A stretch of DNA of 64,000 nucleotides. Origin: Adenanthera pavonina (taxonomy: Eukaryota; Streptophyta; Magnoliopsida; Fabales; Fabaceae). The notes below the pieces were generated by a model that made no database searches, was not told where the DNA came from, and saw only the letters and a program-made list of their open reading frames with translations. This document shows, in pieces, positions 49,606-61,600 of this stretch (position 1 is its first letter; every line of letters starts with the position of its first letter). Made by a program: the position numbers and the translations under genes. The DNA lies in assembly GCA_026686845.1 (NCBI GenBank), contig JAIVEN010000016.1, positions 7,643,501 through 7,707,500 on the forward strand, in the 5' to 3' direction.

Positions 49606-49907
49606 TAGCAAAATATAAATGATGAAAAAGGCTGATGAAAATGCTGCTTATAATTAATGAGAAGGCTGAGTGTGTTTACGTTATTATTAATTGCTTCAAC
49701 TTTTAACTCTCTTACCCATTCTGCTTGAGATACATTGAGAAAACCGAAGCTAGCTTGTAATTATTTCGATTGGCAAAAGCTGACTAGTAAGAAAGATTAC
49801 CCATATAAGGTAATTTCTACAGCTACGTACGTACGTATGCCTTGGGTAAATTTGCATAGTAAAGGCAGGATAGTCAGTTTGCTGTTTTAGGGTCAGGATA
49901 TACATAC

Positions 49908-49914
<7 letters not shown>

Positions 49915-49942
<28 letters not shown>
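49915..49942. repeat. (TG)n microsatellite
   Basis: A TG run of about 13 units preceded by ATACATACATATATA. Confidence 0.9.
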
Positions 49943-50778
49943 ATGCTCTTTTGTTTTCTACTTTAATTTAATCATATTAGGGTACTTTGTCTCCCTTGTA
50001 AAAGAGTTTACATACCACGCCCAGTCTTAATTCTCTTTTTCAAAGTGCTTATTATAAGATTTCGATCCAATAACACACATAACGCGTGAGATCTAGAGGA
50101 GGTTTTCATGAAATTCAAACATGTTAAAAATTATAAAAATATTTATCTAACTTTGTCTTGTCGCAAGTTTCGCAACTTGTGATTGTTTGAATATTAAGAA
50201 ATGACAATGATTTAATTTGTGCAGACTCTTAATTTAAAGAGAACTTTACTCAGGGTATATATATACTTCTGAAAGAGACCAGTCTTTCATGCATCTAATT
50301 AAGTAGCTAATTTAGAAGGTACTTTCAACATTCATAAATTAAAATAAAAATAATAATTCCCCTCAGTTCTTATTAAAAAACTTGATAAGAATTATTTGTC
50401 CATACCTACTATTTCTTTTTTAATTTCTATATCTAATTCACATGCAATCCTTATACTTTGTAGGCCTGTCTAGGGTTAATCAACATATCATGAAGTCCAG
50501 AAACTATCATTTAATCGAATCTCTTAATCAAATCTTACTGCATACTTACGTACTAAGGTTCAATGAAGTACTTACCTAACTATAACGAAATTAAATATCA
50601 TCCATGATAGTCATGTGCATATATGATGAAATTAAATTAGGTCCATCAATAAACTTTGGTCAAAATTAAATAACTTTTGCAACATTTGTTAAATTCCTCG
50701 CTAATTAATCGCTCTTTCTCTCTAGTCTCACATGCATGCAGCTAGGCCTCTCTTTTTGAAAATAGAGATAAGACAATA

Positions 50779-51036
50779 CTCCCTCTATCCCTTAATATAA
50801 TAAACAAAAGATAAAATTACACTATTCAAAGAGCGCAATAAATTTGTCTGGAATATAAAATAGTTTCTAAAATTACTCTCATTTAATATTACTAACTTTT
50901 ATATCATGCAATTAATATAAATAAATTGTATTAAAAAAATATCATCTTAATTAGGGGTATTTTTAGAAAAAGACCATTAAATACATTAGACAAACCTTCA
51001 AATTTATTTATCCCTTATATTAAAAAACGGAAAGAG
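50779..51036. mobile_element. Stowaway-like MITE
   Basis: TA, then CTCCCTCTATCCCTTAATAT at the left; TTATATTAAAAAACGGAAAGAG, then TA at the right. The terminal inversion is imperfect but follows the CTCCCTC...GAGGGAG pattern. About 258 bp, no coding capacity. Confidence 0.6.
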
Positions 51037-51249
51037 TATGTTGTAGATATGTATTCATCTTTGTGCCCTGTTTGCTTAACATATATTAATGAATGAGGCA
51101 GAGAAGCATTCATATATCCCATGCACAAAGTGAAAAAAAAAAAACGAAGAAAGAAAGGAAAGAAAGGGAGATTAATTAATTGTTTTGGAATCTGCTGTTG
51201 TCTAACACGGAAAAGGAAGGAACATAAAGTCACAAGAAGCAGAGACTGA

Positions 51250-52639
51250 GACCCTGTTTGATTGTGTTTTCTATTTTTATATTCTCAAAATAATTTTGTA
51301 GAAGTGTTTTCTAAAACAAGTTCGAAGAACCAAAAAATAATAAAATCTGTTTGAATCAATGTTCTAAAAATTGTTTTTAAGAACAGAAAAACAAAGAAAA
51401 ATCATTTGAGAAAATTGTTTTGAGAACATGTTTTAAGAATAAAAAAAATTGTTTGATTCACTTATTTTATGAAATATTGTTTACAATAATTGGTATATTT
51501 TTATTATAATTTAATAGCCATATGTTATTACTAAACTAATTTAACAATAAAATTTTAATAGAATATTTTACTAATATAAATCCCATAGGTAACACTGAAA
51601 TTACCATAATTTTAAATGAAGTTTCAATAATAACATTTATAGAATTAATAATGTAATTTGTAAAATAGTTATATGATATGTAAAATAAAAATATATAGAA
51701 TAAATATTAAATATATAAAAGCGATTGATAAAAAATTACATAGCATTAACAGAAATAGAAAAATGAGACTTAATTAGAGCTTACTTGAATTAATTTTGTT
51801 ATTTAAGATTAATATATTCTAATTTTATTGCTAATTATTTTTATTACCTAATCTATTTTAATTTCTCCTTTTTAGGTAAAAGATTTAAGGGTATTTTGAT
51901 CATTTTATTAGGATTATGTAGCATTTTTATTATTTCTTTGCCTTAAAAAAATAAATAAGAAATAAATAAAAAATAAAACTAACCCTAGCCTTTTCTCATA
52001 TCTTCAGCCAACACACACAGCCTTCATTCCCATTAAAGTGCGTCAGCCACCGCTCCTCTCAACTTCTCTCCTTCACTCTCATTTCCTTTCAATTTTTCTT
52101 TGATTTTCGGCCTTATTCTATTTCTAGCAGCCTTCCCTTCTCCATCACTTTACTAAGCACCCAGATCAGCTCTGTTCGCCGAGGAAGATGATGAACTCGA
52201 CGAAGATCGAGGCAAGAAGATGACGACGCAGCACTACAACGAATGGGGTGACGATGGCAGCCAAGGGAACCAACGGGAGAAGCATGGATTGGGGCTGAAA
52301 CATCTGAATACTGGGTTGGGGAGGATGGCCGAATCGAATGATGATACATAACTAGGAGATGATGGCCAAATGTTGGAAATTAACTGCTTCTGAAAATTAC
52401 GAACATGTGATTAATAAAATGACTATTCTTCATGTTTTTACATTTTGGGAACAAAAGACATCATAAAAACATCTACAAAACATCAAAAATGTGTTTCCTG
52501 TTTTTTGTTTTTGAAAACACAAATTTATTTTTTAGTTTCCAAAACATTTTGGCAAAAACAACCACATCAAATAGGTTTTCCTATTTTTTTGTTCCCAAAA
52601 ACAAAAAATAGTTTCTAAAAATTGTAATCAAACAGGCCA
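51250..52639. mobile_element. TIR element of about 1.4 kb with gene-like interior
   Basis: The left end ACCCTGTTTGATTGTGTTTT and the inverse of the right end, CATGGCCTGTTTGATTAC, share CCTGTTTGATT. Inside this, AGAACAGAAAAACAAAG on the left mirrors TTTTTTGTTCCCAAAAAC on the right. The interior at 51960-52350 is GC-richer and reads like a captured leader and exon: pyrimidine-rich then an open frame at about 52178-52350 (+) ending MAESNDDT-stop. I recognise no gene in it. This pattern suggests a Pack-type or MITE-like element, inferred from structure. Confidence 0.5.
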
Positions 52640-52725
52640 TGAATTATTAGACATTACTAGTCTATGTGTTAATACACGATAATATATCACAAGATCCAAG
52701 AATAAACTCAAAGGAGACTTATGGC

Positions 52726-53073
52726 TTGTTTGTGCGTTTTCTATTTTAATATTTTTAAAATAATTTTGTAGAATCATTTTTTAGAATAAGTTTTGAGAAA
52801 AAGAAAATAAAAAAATCTATTTGAATAATTGTTATCAAAATCATAAGTGTTAAAATAATTATTCAAAATTTATAATTTTACTATTACTAAGGAAGGTAAT
52901 TTACATCTTTTCTTATGTTTTCTAAAACAACAAATATAGAATACCTTAAAAATGTTCTGATTTTTCTAATAGAATATTTTATAAAAAATAGACTTATCAA
53001 ACAAGTTTTTTTATTTTTCTATTTTAAAAACAGAAAAAAGCTACTCTTGAAACATAAATCAAACATCGCTGTA
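52726..53073. mobile_element. Shorter relative of the preceding TIR element
   Basis: The left part (GTGCGTTTTCTATTTTAATA, ATAATTTTGTAGAATCATTT) aligns with the left part of the element at 51250. The right part ends in AACATAAATCAAACATCGC, an approximate inverse of its start. It lacks the GC-rich interior. Confidence 0.5.
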
Positions 53074-53821
53074 GTTTTCTTCACTGCAACTTGGGGTTTC
53101 AAAACCCCTCCTTTAAATTAAGGTGGCTTCAAAGAAAATGAGACTAAAAAAATACATACAAAAATACTAGTGATCTTTGACAAAACGAAAAAAGAAAGAT
53201 AATATTGTGATCGTATTCATTGAGTTAATTTGAATATGATGATAAAATATCTTAAGTCGATTTCAAACTTGAACATGAGATTAAAATTTTATTCTTAAAT
53301 AAAGTTAATCAAATAATTTTATTTTTTTAAAACATATATGTGAACCTTTAATTTGGACAAACCTTGTTAAATATGTCATGTCCTTGAATTAGGAGCTTTC
53401 ACTTTCAGAACCGTTGAATAAGTGTAGAATAGACAAAAATTAATCCTATGGGTGCCTTAGTAGGTGTGTCTGTGGGTGTTGTGCATGCGCTTTGTAGGCG
53501 TGCAGACGAGTACAAGTATCTTGGCCTATACAAAAGCAATATTTATGTGTGACTTGTGGTCCTTTATATGTCTGCTTAGTTGCTCTTTAAAACAAGGACC
53601 ACTTTCATTTTGAGAAACAACAAATTCCATAAGGGTCATTTTTCCCACTAGGAGTTTAACTTTCTCAACGAACCACATAAGGGTGGTTTGATTTTGGATA
53701 CAAATGGCAAATCAAAGTGAAATTGGAGGCAGAATTAATATACTATATATAGCTCATTAAATTCTCCAATTATCTACAAAATTTAAAGGGTCTCAATGCA
53801 TCATCTATTTAAGCCTAGAAT
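53074..53821. other. AT-rich intergenic spacer
   Basis: No gene, RNA or element ends recognised. Confidence 0.5.
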
Positions 53822-54594
53822 TAAGAGTGTTCAAAACCGAACCAAATCAATTAAATCAAACCGAACCAATAAAAATCGAATTGAAACTAGGTTTGCTTTG
53901 GTTTTTGTAATTCAGGAATCGATTTCAGTTTGGTTTGGTTCAGTTTTAAAGTTTTGAGACTTGAACTAAGTCGAACTACGTACACTTATTATATTTATTT
54001 AATAGATTTTCTATTTATAATACTAATTAATAATATTAGGTATTTTTATTAGTCTTAGTAAGCTATAATATATAACAAGAGACCGTAAGTGATAAGCCAA
54101 CTCCAATTTCCCTTAGTATTTATATTTTCTACAATTATTATGGATATAATAAAAATATTTATGTTTTTTTAAAATTACAATCCCAAGTATATAGTACTAT
54201 TTTAGCATCTAAACTCTAAAAAATGAAATTATAAGTTTGAAAATTTTAATAATTAATTTTGATTCTTTAAAAAATAAATTTTTAAATATTATTATTATTA
54301 TCTTATATCTTTATAACTTATATTTTGCAAATATATTTTTTTGAAATTATAAAAATTTCCTTGTATCCCTTGTAAAAACATTTTCAAAAGAAAAGGGAAG
54401 GAAAAATTAATAATTACAAAATAAAAAAAGAAAGAAATTCAAAATTGATACAAATAAATCCAAACTGATAAAAAACTGAATCAAACCAACTTACCATAAA
54501 AACTAAAAAGGTTTCAATTTTTGGAAATTAATCTTGATTTGGCTTAGTTTGATTTTGGACAAATAGTACAAAACCACACTTTTAAACACTCTTA
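53822..54594. mobile_element. hAT-like non-autonomous element
   Basis: The left end TAAGAGTGTTCAAAACCGAA is matched by the inverse of the right end, TAAGAGTGTTTAAAAGTGTG. The interior begins and ends with CCGAACC/GGTTTGGTT words typical of such elements. Flanks GCCTAGAA (left, one base outside) and GCTTAGAT (right) match at six of eight positions, compatible with an 8-bp hAT duplication. About 773 bp, no transposase. Confidence 0.65.
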
Positions 54595-54889
54595 GCTTAG
54601 ATGAAATGATTGTTGAAAGATTTGGATTTTTTAAAAAATATATATACACTATTATTAAATTTTAAATAGTTTTAATATTAGTAAAATTTATTAAGATAGA
54701 GTGAGCCGTGTGTAAAGTTTCACGGGACAAATAATAAAAAAAAATGTAGCCAGAAATTAAAGAAGAAAATTTTTTGTTTTGTTTGAGTTTGATGTCTGGG
54801 GGAGCCTGTCCTCCAACAATAAACGACAAAGTTTACTGGAAGCGTTCGCTATTGGGGCTCCCGCTAGGGCATAAAACGGCAAAAGCAAA
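54595..54889. other. Short spacer 3' of the tRNA gene
   Basis: The ORF 54774-55004 overlaps the tRNA on the opposite strand and is not a gene. On the minus strand, TTTGCTTTTGCCGTTTT directly follows the tRNA and supplies a Pol III terminator. Confidence 0.6.
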
Positions 54890-54960
54890 GCCCCCGGCGA
54901 GGATCGAACTCGCGACCTTTCGCTTACGAAGCGAACGCACTACCACTATGCTACGGAGGC
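54890..54960 (-). tRNA. tRNA-Thr (anticodon CGU)
   Basis: 71 nt fold into a full cloverleaf: acceptor GCCTCCG/CGGGGGC (one G-U pair), D stem GCAT/GTGC, anticodon stem TTCGC/GCGAA with loop TTCGTAA (anticodon CGT, codon ACG), variable loop AGGTC, T stem GCGAG/CTCGC with loop TTCGATC. The A box (TAGCATAGTGG) and B box (GTTCGATCC) are present. There is no intron. A CAAC lies just upstream and a T-run just downstream, as in plant Pol III genes. Confidence 0.93.
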
Positions 54961-56668
54961 CCGTTGAATTGCGGATATTAATAAAATTATATATTTCTAT
55001 TTAATGCAAAACAAGTCCAGTGAACTAACCTTCGTAGTTATGTCTATATTATATCACCTAGGAAAAAAAACACACACACAGAAGTTCACCTCCAGAAATT
55101 CGCGAGATTGTTATGTATGTATATTGGAGATTTGGCTTACTAATACTTGCTGCAATGATGCATGAGATATTGAATCCATAGTGGATTTGATTCTAATAGG
55201 AGTCCATTTGTTTTTTTTCCAACTATCCATTCTCCTAACTCTTATTTCCTCCAAAAGTGCACTATTGTGAAGGATGGTTCTTACGGCACGTTTAACGCTG
55301 TTGGTAGCGTAAGACACTTGAAGGAGAAAACTTCATGGTACTATCTATCATTTGACATTTGTTATATCCAAGCCAATAAGTTTCTACAGCTTAGTAAAAA
55401 TTATTGAGGCTCTTATATTTGATACCTTGGACAAAAATTGTCAATGACGAGAAAGTGATAGATTCTTAGATTAGAGCTAACCTCACACCAAGATCCTGGA
55501 TCACAGCATCAAAGGTGAGTTTAAATTCCCACGAGATTTCTCCGTTTCAAATTCAAGCAAGCAGCTTGTTTTGGGGATGGATGCATTCTTCTCTTGGAAA
55601 CAAACTAGTTGCCTTGGTCAGCTCCAATTTCAGAGCAGATTCAAACTCTATGTCGGCTTCAATGCAGACAAACTAACATCATCGGCCGGTATGTCCCATG
55701 GAGTCGTTTATTTTATGCCAACCTTTTTAGGATTTATCAATTCATAGTATACTACCATGATTGAACGAGGTCCATACTCAGCAAAATAGCCGCCCTGGTA
55801 ACAGGTTTTTTTTTCTTTTATTTTTTTTCCTATTTACAGAAAATGATACTGGGCTTAATAATTTCTCTAAAGATTCTTTTGCAGTGTATATGATTCTACT
55901 TCCATCTATAAAATTCTATAACTTAGACAAATACTCGCCCCGTCTTAAATACGTGGTACCATCACCAACTTTACATGTATCAACGGAAATAATTTAGTTT
56001 CTTTCTCATATTTTACTGTAACGAAGGGTATTTTAGACCTTTAATGATGCAGAAATTCTATACCTTTGTCTACAATTGTCTTTTAGCATATTTTATATAA
56101 TAGCATTCACTATTCTTCAAAGAAGCGTTAGAGAAGAGAGAAGGGAAGAGAAGCATTAGATAAGAGAGAGACAAACGCACAACAAATTTGTTTAGAAATA
56201 AGAAAGATCGAGTAACTACCAGCACAAATTTCAGTAAAATGCACGAGCATTCCATGGGGTAAAATCTCCATGGAAGTTTGTGTGTGAATGGAATAATCAG
56301 TCAGGTGATCCATATCCCTTTTATACTAATCTGTGAAGTTCATTTAACAAGGCATTTGCTCAGAACAAAAAATATCTCTGGCAACAAAAAGGTTAACGAT
56401 TCAGTACACCTTTCAAAATTTTACTTACCTAATTTGTGTTGGAACAAAACTCAAAATACCTAAAGAAAATATACACAGCGTACTCCCCTAGGGTGGCAGT
56501 TAAATACTGCAAAGCTATATGTAACACCTAAACATGTCTGACTTAAATAGCAGGCATATAAGATCAATACAATTAGAAAGCAGAAACAGGACTCAACATC
56601 GCTTCAGTCGACAGAGACACAATAAAAAAGGTTCCATTGCCATCATCAAGAGCTTTACCCTGAATTGT
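54961..56668. other. Spacer with an unrecognised open frame
   Basis: No gene is called. On the + strand, 55471-55747 is open for about 92 codons without an ATG near its start (SIKGEFKFPRDFSVSNSSKQ, then LYVGFNADKLTSS). It looks coding-like and may be a fragment of a broken gene; I do not recognise it. The ORF 55111-55317 (-) likewise has coding-like composition but no known motif. Confidence 0.4.
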
Positions 56669-59607
56669 TCAGTAAGATCTTCGCTCCCAGCAAGAAGAGG
56701 TTCTGTAATGATAGGAGGAATTTACACTGTCTATAACTTTACGATAATAACGCCAAGATGGATTTGATTCTCTTATGGGGCGTTGGCCAAATGGATTCGA
56801 AGCCACATACCCTTGAACATCTTCAGCTATTGCCAGCCCTTCAAGATAAGTCCGAAGATAACCTCCAGGTCCTGTGATGACCGGAAAAGAATGCTATTGC
56901 ATGTTAATCTAAAGTTCTATTTTTCAAAAAAGAAAAGGGGAAAAAGAGAGGGTGGAGGGAGGGGGGTGAGAGAGATAATTAGAGGATTCTCACCTAACGA
57001 TGAGTCTCTTGTGTCACGGTAATGGTAAGAATAAGGAAATATTGCAGTGTTCATCTGAATACAATTCGCAAAAAAGGAGCTAAGCAAGAGCAGGAAGAAG
57101 GAAGATATGACAAAGGACTGAAGTCAGGCCTTACTGCTTAAAAGGAAACCATAAATCAGAGGGGCTTACTGGATTTACTAGTGCCTTATGAGGGGAGTCA
57201 TCCAACAATAAAGTGTTTGACTCATTGAACTCTCCCTTCTCCCACGGAAGACCAGCTTCAAGCTTTTCCCACAACTTTCTAAGTTCCTTCAACACAAGGG
57301 GTTTGTCTTTGTTCTCAACGGTGGTGAAGTCTGTCATAGTACAGTGGGACTGATTCTACATAACCAATCACAGAAAACTCAGTAGTGTCCAGAGAGATTC
57401 CATGCAAAGTGAATTACTAACTGTAATATTTAATCAGTTGCATCTTTAGCAAAAATTCTATGAGAAAGAAAGCTCCTCCCCAACTATAAAAGAGAGAGTT
57501 TCCCAGAATGAATTAAAATTCATAGTATTTAATATTTAGATTACAAAGTTTGAAAAAATCAACACCGAGAGCAAACAAGGAAAAGAGGATCATACGATAC
57601 AAGATCGTCTACTTATCAAGAGGAATGAAAGCATAAACCTTAAGTGCTCAACCTCTTGCCTCCTTAAAAAGCTGTTTAGGGTAAACACAATCATCCAGTA
57701 CAAATAGATGCATCTTAAGAATGTCTTGAGGAAAGAAATTATACAATGTGACTGGCTGAGTTTATCACCTAACCAAAAAGCCCCAACAAAAGATATGCTT
57801 TAAAATAACATAATTCTATAACAGATTACCCAACAAAAGAGTAGCTTGGATGCAGATTTCCCCATAAGAAACTGGATTGCAGCATCAACATTATTCCTGA
57901 CATAATCATACACAAGTGAAAAAGAACAATACATCAATGTGTAAATCCAACTTTCTAATGCTGAGATGCTAATTCAGTACAACATTGCATTTTAAACGTT
58001 ATATTAATAAACAAAAGCAAGCAATCACGTAATATCAGTGAACGATTGGCAAATACCCGTGTCTCGATGACCAAACACCCACATAAAATTTGTCAAAGCA
58101 GAACTCTAGAAAATCATCACAAAAGGGCCTCTTGAAAACTGCACAAAGAAAAAGCAACATATCGGTCAAATTCAATAAAGATTGAGATTGATATCAAATC
58201 AAAAGACACCAGAAGACAAGATATTCAACCTGCTTTCCTAGAAATCCATGTGTCTGGTTTATATCCATAAGGAACATGCTCAACAAAGTCAGCAAGCAAT
58301 CCATTCACATCAAGAACAAGAAGCTTCTTCTTTGAGGCGCTAGTAATAGTTCTATCTAGAGGAAACTCTGATATCATGGAATGATTGTCTTTCTTGCAGA
58401 CTAAGCTTGAATCAGCAATGTCACCTGCAGAAGGCATATCATGTCTCGAAAATTGATCACCATCCAGCTTTCTACCATTATCCTCTGCAAGTTGCACCTC
58501 AGGGATGTCTGTAACAGACACATCAGTTACAAATCTTTGCCCATTAGCATTCTTCGCCATTAACATCATTTCCTCTGATCCACCTCCAGCATTTGAGGTA
58601 ACCTGGCCAACTTTAGTTTCTTCCTCCACCAAGTCAACCGCCAAAGGTTCAGCAGAAATTTTATTTGAATCATCTTCATTATCAACCCCCATAACTGGTT
58701 CCTTATTATAATTTACACAACTGGAGTATCCACTGTTTATCCCATAATTATCATGTTTCTTAATCAGACTTGCATTTTTCACATAACCATTATTATCCTC
58801 AGGAGGATTGGAACAGTTATAAATTGTAGCTTGCACTATGTTTAAATTTCTGACTTCTGACAAAGATTCTTTTATAAAATGCTCACCATTTACTAATGCT
58901 AAGCTGGATCTACTGCTTTCTTCCTGAAGGTCCCCCTCTCCATTGCTGTTCTCTGCAGCCTTTTCAAGCATATTGTGCTCCTTTCCTTCATTTTCTTCAG
59001 AACAAAAGTTGCTTCCTGCATGTAAATTTCTTATTACAGGATTGATGGGTAAGTATTGAACTGGATGCAATGGAACTATATGTAAAGCAGGGACAGAAGT
59101 TTCAGTTGTACGGGTCTCAACAATACCATCAACGTTGCTGACAACGGCATTATGTATTGGACTCCAATTTTTTCTCCTCTTGTTCATTGTCAAGTTTACT
59201 TCTGCACTTCTTTGGGAACTTGACAAATCAGTCATAGTTGGGGAGTCTTTACATGAGTTTTTTCTAGCAGCATCAGTCTCCATGAAAGAACCTTCTAGTG
59301 AAAAATCAGGATCCATATCTCTAAGTTCAAAAATAGCATCTCCTTTCCGCTTTGTCAAGCTTACTTCTGCACTTCTTTGGGAACTTGACAGATCAGTCAT
59401 AGATGGAGAGTCTTTACATTTTATAGTAGCATCAGTTTTGATTGAAGAAGCTTCCAGTGAAAAATCAGGACCCATATCTACAAGTTCACCAACATTATCT
59501 CCTTTCTGCTTTGTGAAGCTTACTTCAGCAATTCTTTGGGAACTTGACACATCAGTGACACCTGGAGACTCTTTACATGAGTCTTTTATCGTAGCATCAG
59601 TCTCCAT
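56669..59607 (-). CDS. FCP1/SCP-like HAD-family protein with DxN motif
   Basis: Six exons on the minus strand: 59607-58230, 58138-58057, 57896-57830, 57355-57170, 57054-56994, 56871-56669; phases agree, 658 residues. The C-terminal half is an FCP1-homology (NLI-interacting-factor) HAD domain: LLVLDVNGLLADF (D433, N435), FKRPFCDDFLEFCF, VGVWSSR, then LLLDDSPHKAL (D561, D562) and FPYSYHYRDTRDSSLGPGG. Members normally dephosphorylate Ser residues, as in the RNA polymerase II tail. Here the second Asp of DxDxT is Asn and the Thr position is Leu, so activity is doubtful; I recall other plant members with D-x-N-G-L-L. The N-terminal 430 residues are acidic/Ser-rich and begin with tandem repeats. 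I chose the ATG at 59607 because the frame upstream meets TAA at 59646-59644. A non-coding 5' exon may lie near 61.1-61.5 kb. Confidence 0.85.
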
Positions 59608-59643
59608 CGAAGAACCTTTCAGTGACAAATCAGGATCTATGTC
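59161..59643 (-). repeat. Three tandem coding repeats of about 53-55 codons
   Basis: Units at 59643-59479, 59478-59320 and 59319-59161 each begin D(I/M)xPDxSL and contain METDAT-like, CK(D/E)SP, TD(L/V)SSSQR, and AEV(S/N) blocks. Units 2 and 3 are nearest to each other. The first unit starts before the chosen ATG, and the triplet preceding it is a stop where the later units have GTA or AGA. Confidence 0.85.
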
Positions 59644-59646
59644 TTA

Positions 59647-61600
59647 AAGTTCTATGTCTTCTTTACTTTACAGAGAACCTTCCAAGTAACTTATTATATC
59701 AGACTCCATATATAAATTATTTAGGATATTATTTTCTTTAGGGCCTCCTAAACTAATAGTACAAATAACAAGTGAATCCACCAAAGCACAATCTTTAGGA
59801 GTACTTCCCAAAATAGTCATAGGAAGAGACTACAAATCCATTACCATAGCAGTATTATTAATCAAAAGATTGCCCTGAAAATCATCTCATTCAACATTTA
59901 ATATTTTCAAGAAGGTTTACTTCCTCTTACCTTTCTTGCTCTTTTCTTTTTCATAGTAAACCAATTCCTGTGTTGATCATATGACCGAACCCATTTTACA
60001 GATGTTTCAGAGAAGTAAATTCATTATGTAGTACTCAGTTCTCACCTTATCTGTTGTTTTATGGGTTACTAGTTAAGCACAAAATACAATACCTCCTGTT
60101 TAATCTTTCTCTTCTTATCAGAAGTAAATTCAGTTCTTTGTCTCACCAAAAGAGGCAATGCATAAATTTGTCTTGATCTAACAAGTTCCAGCTTCCAGAA
60201 GCCATATCATTATCAAATAAATATCTTCCCCCTACCAAGCATTTCCTCCCCAATCTTCACAAAACATTGTTCATATCAATCTTTGAAATATGCTTTAATT
60301 AACTCGTCTATTCAATTCCAGCAACATAAGTTACCAATTGTTATATCATCTTTCTGTCCTGTACTCAAAAGCCTGTAACAATTGTGAGTTCAAGGAAAAG
60401 ATTAGCCTACGGTGACCAACTGAACTCTCAAAGTCAAGGCCACAGTACTCATTGCGCTTTCTAGGATATTAAGGCACAAAATACAAGTCAAAACACCAAA
60501 GCAATGTAATATGATAATGTTATTGGAAAAGTCAGAACACAAATGATATCCTAAAAGAATCCAGAGCTAATCAACAGAAACATCGAATAATCTATACAGA
60601 AAGCTAATTCTTTTGATACTCCAATCCTCCATTGTGTTTCTGCCGCTCAAGAGCTAAAGTTACTTCTTTCTTTTTTTTTCTTGTATTGGGAAAAATACAA
60701 AGAGCCCTATTAAACCTAATGAGGAATTTGCAAATGGTCCACAGAACTTTCAAAACTAAAAAATAAGTCTGTTAATTCTCATATTCTAAGAAATAGGTCT
60801 TCTGTCTATTTATCATAGATATTTGGCGCCAAATTGAAGGCGATTTCCCTTTTCCTTCTCAATTTTTGTTGGACATGCAGACTGCCCCATTCCTTCCCTC
60901 CCTCCCTTTCTATTCTAAGAGCCAAAACATGATCCAGAGCACATATTCTTTTTTTTTTAGGCCAAGAGAACACAGATTCAGAAACAGACTTGTATCAGAT
61001 TAATAAGCAGGCAAACGGAGGTGAGTAATACGAAAACGAAAAACACAGTTCACATTTCCGTGGTTCTATTCAAGCATTCATAAGTAGATAAAACGAAAGA
61101 AATGAAAAAAACAGTTAAATATATGAAGGGTGGGAGGAATGAGATTAAAAAAATGGCTAAACTGAAACAAAATTCCGCAGCTATCGAAACCAAGATAAAT
61201 ATCTATTCTTACAGGATAGTTAAGTTTAAGCCAATTTTCTGTATACCCAAATGAGCGAACGGCAGAAAGTTGAGGGGCTGCAAAGAATCCGCAGAGCAAT
61301 ACGAAGTAAATTTCAGAGTAGAGGTAGAGAAAATGAACCTGAGAGGCAGGCACGAATCGAGGAGAGAGAGAGAAATGTGCGAGGAAGCAGCGGATCACAG
61401 AAGACAAGCAGAAGAGGGCAAGAAGGTTGTTGACAGTGAGAGTGCGGAAAAGGGAAGGAAAGGATCGCGACGATAACGAGAATGAATCGCGCTCAGGCCC
61501 TAATGAGGGATTAAAGGCTGGCATGCCTGTCGAGTCCAAACAATTAAGACCATGGACCATTTCAGTAAGGAGTTTGATACAGTGAACATGGCCAAGTTCA
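59647..61600 (-). promoter_or_regulatory. 5' region of the HAD gene
   Basis: Probably a leader intron plus a first exon. A purine-rich patch at 61255-61500 (pyrimidine-rich on the minus strand) resembles a plant 5' UTR; its 160-codon ORF (61078-61560, -) has no domain and I treat it as leader. TTTGGCGCCAAA at 60822-60833 is a perfect palindromic match to the E2F consensus TTTSGCGCSAAA. Confidence 0.4.

Larger units (their letters stand above)
48516..50778. other. Spacer downstream of the TCP gene
   Basis: No gene is seen. It contains one probable MITE (49347-49605) and a (TG)n tract at 49915-49942. The ORF 48592-48777 lies in the 3' flank and has no feature. Confidence 0.5.

Noticed and set aside
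54774..55004. 76-codon ORF over the tRNA gene
   Set aside because: Overlaps tRNA-Thr on the opposite strand; the frame is accidental.
59135..59647. 170-codon plus-strand ORF
   Set aside because: Antisense shadow of the tandem repeats of the HAD gene; its own repeats arise from them.
61078..61560. 160-codon minus-strand ORF as a gene
   Set aside because: Low-complexity Ser/Phe/Leu-rich translation of a pyrimidine-rich leader; no motif. More likely 5' UTR of the HAD gene.
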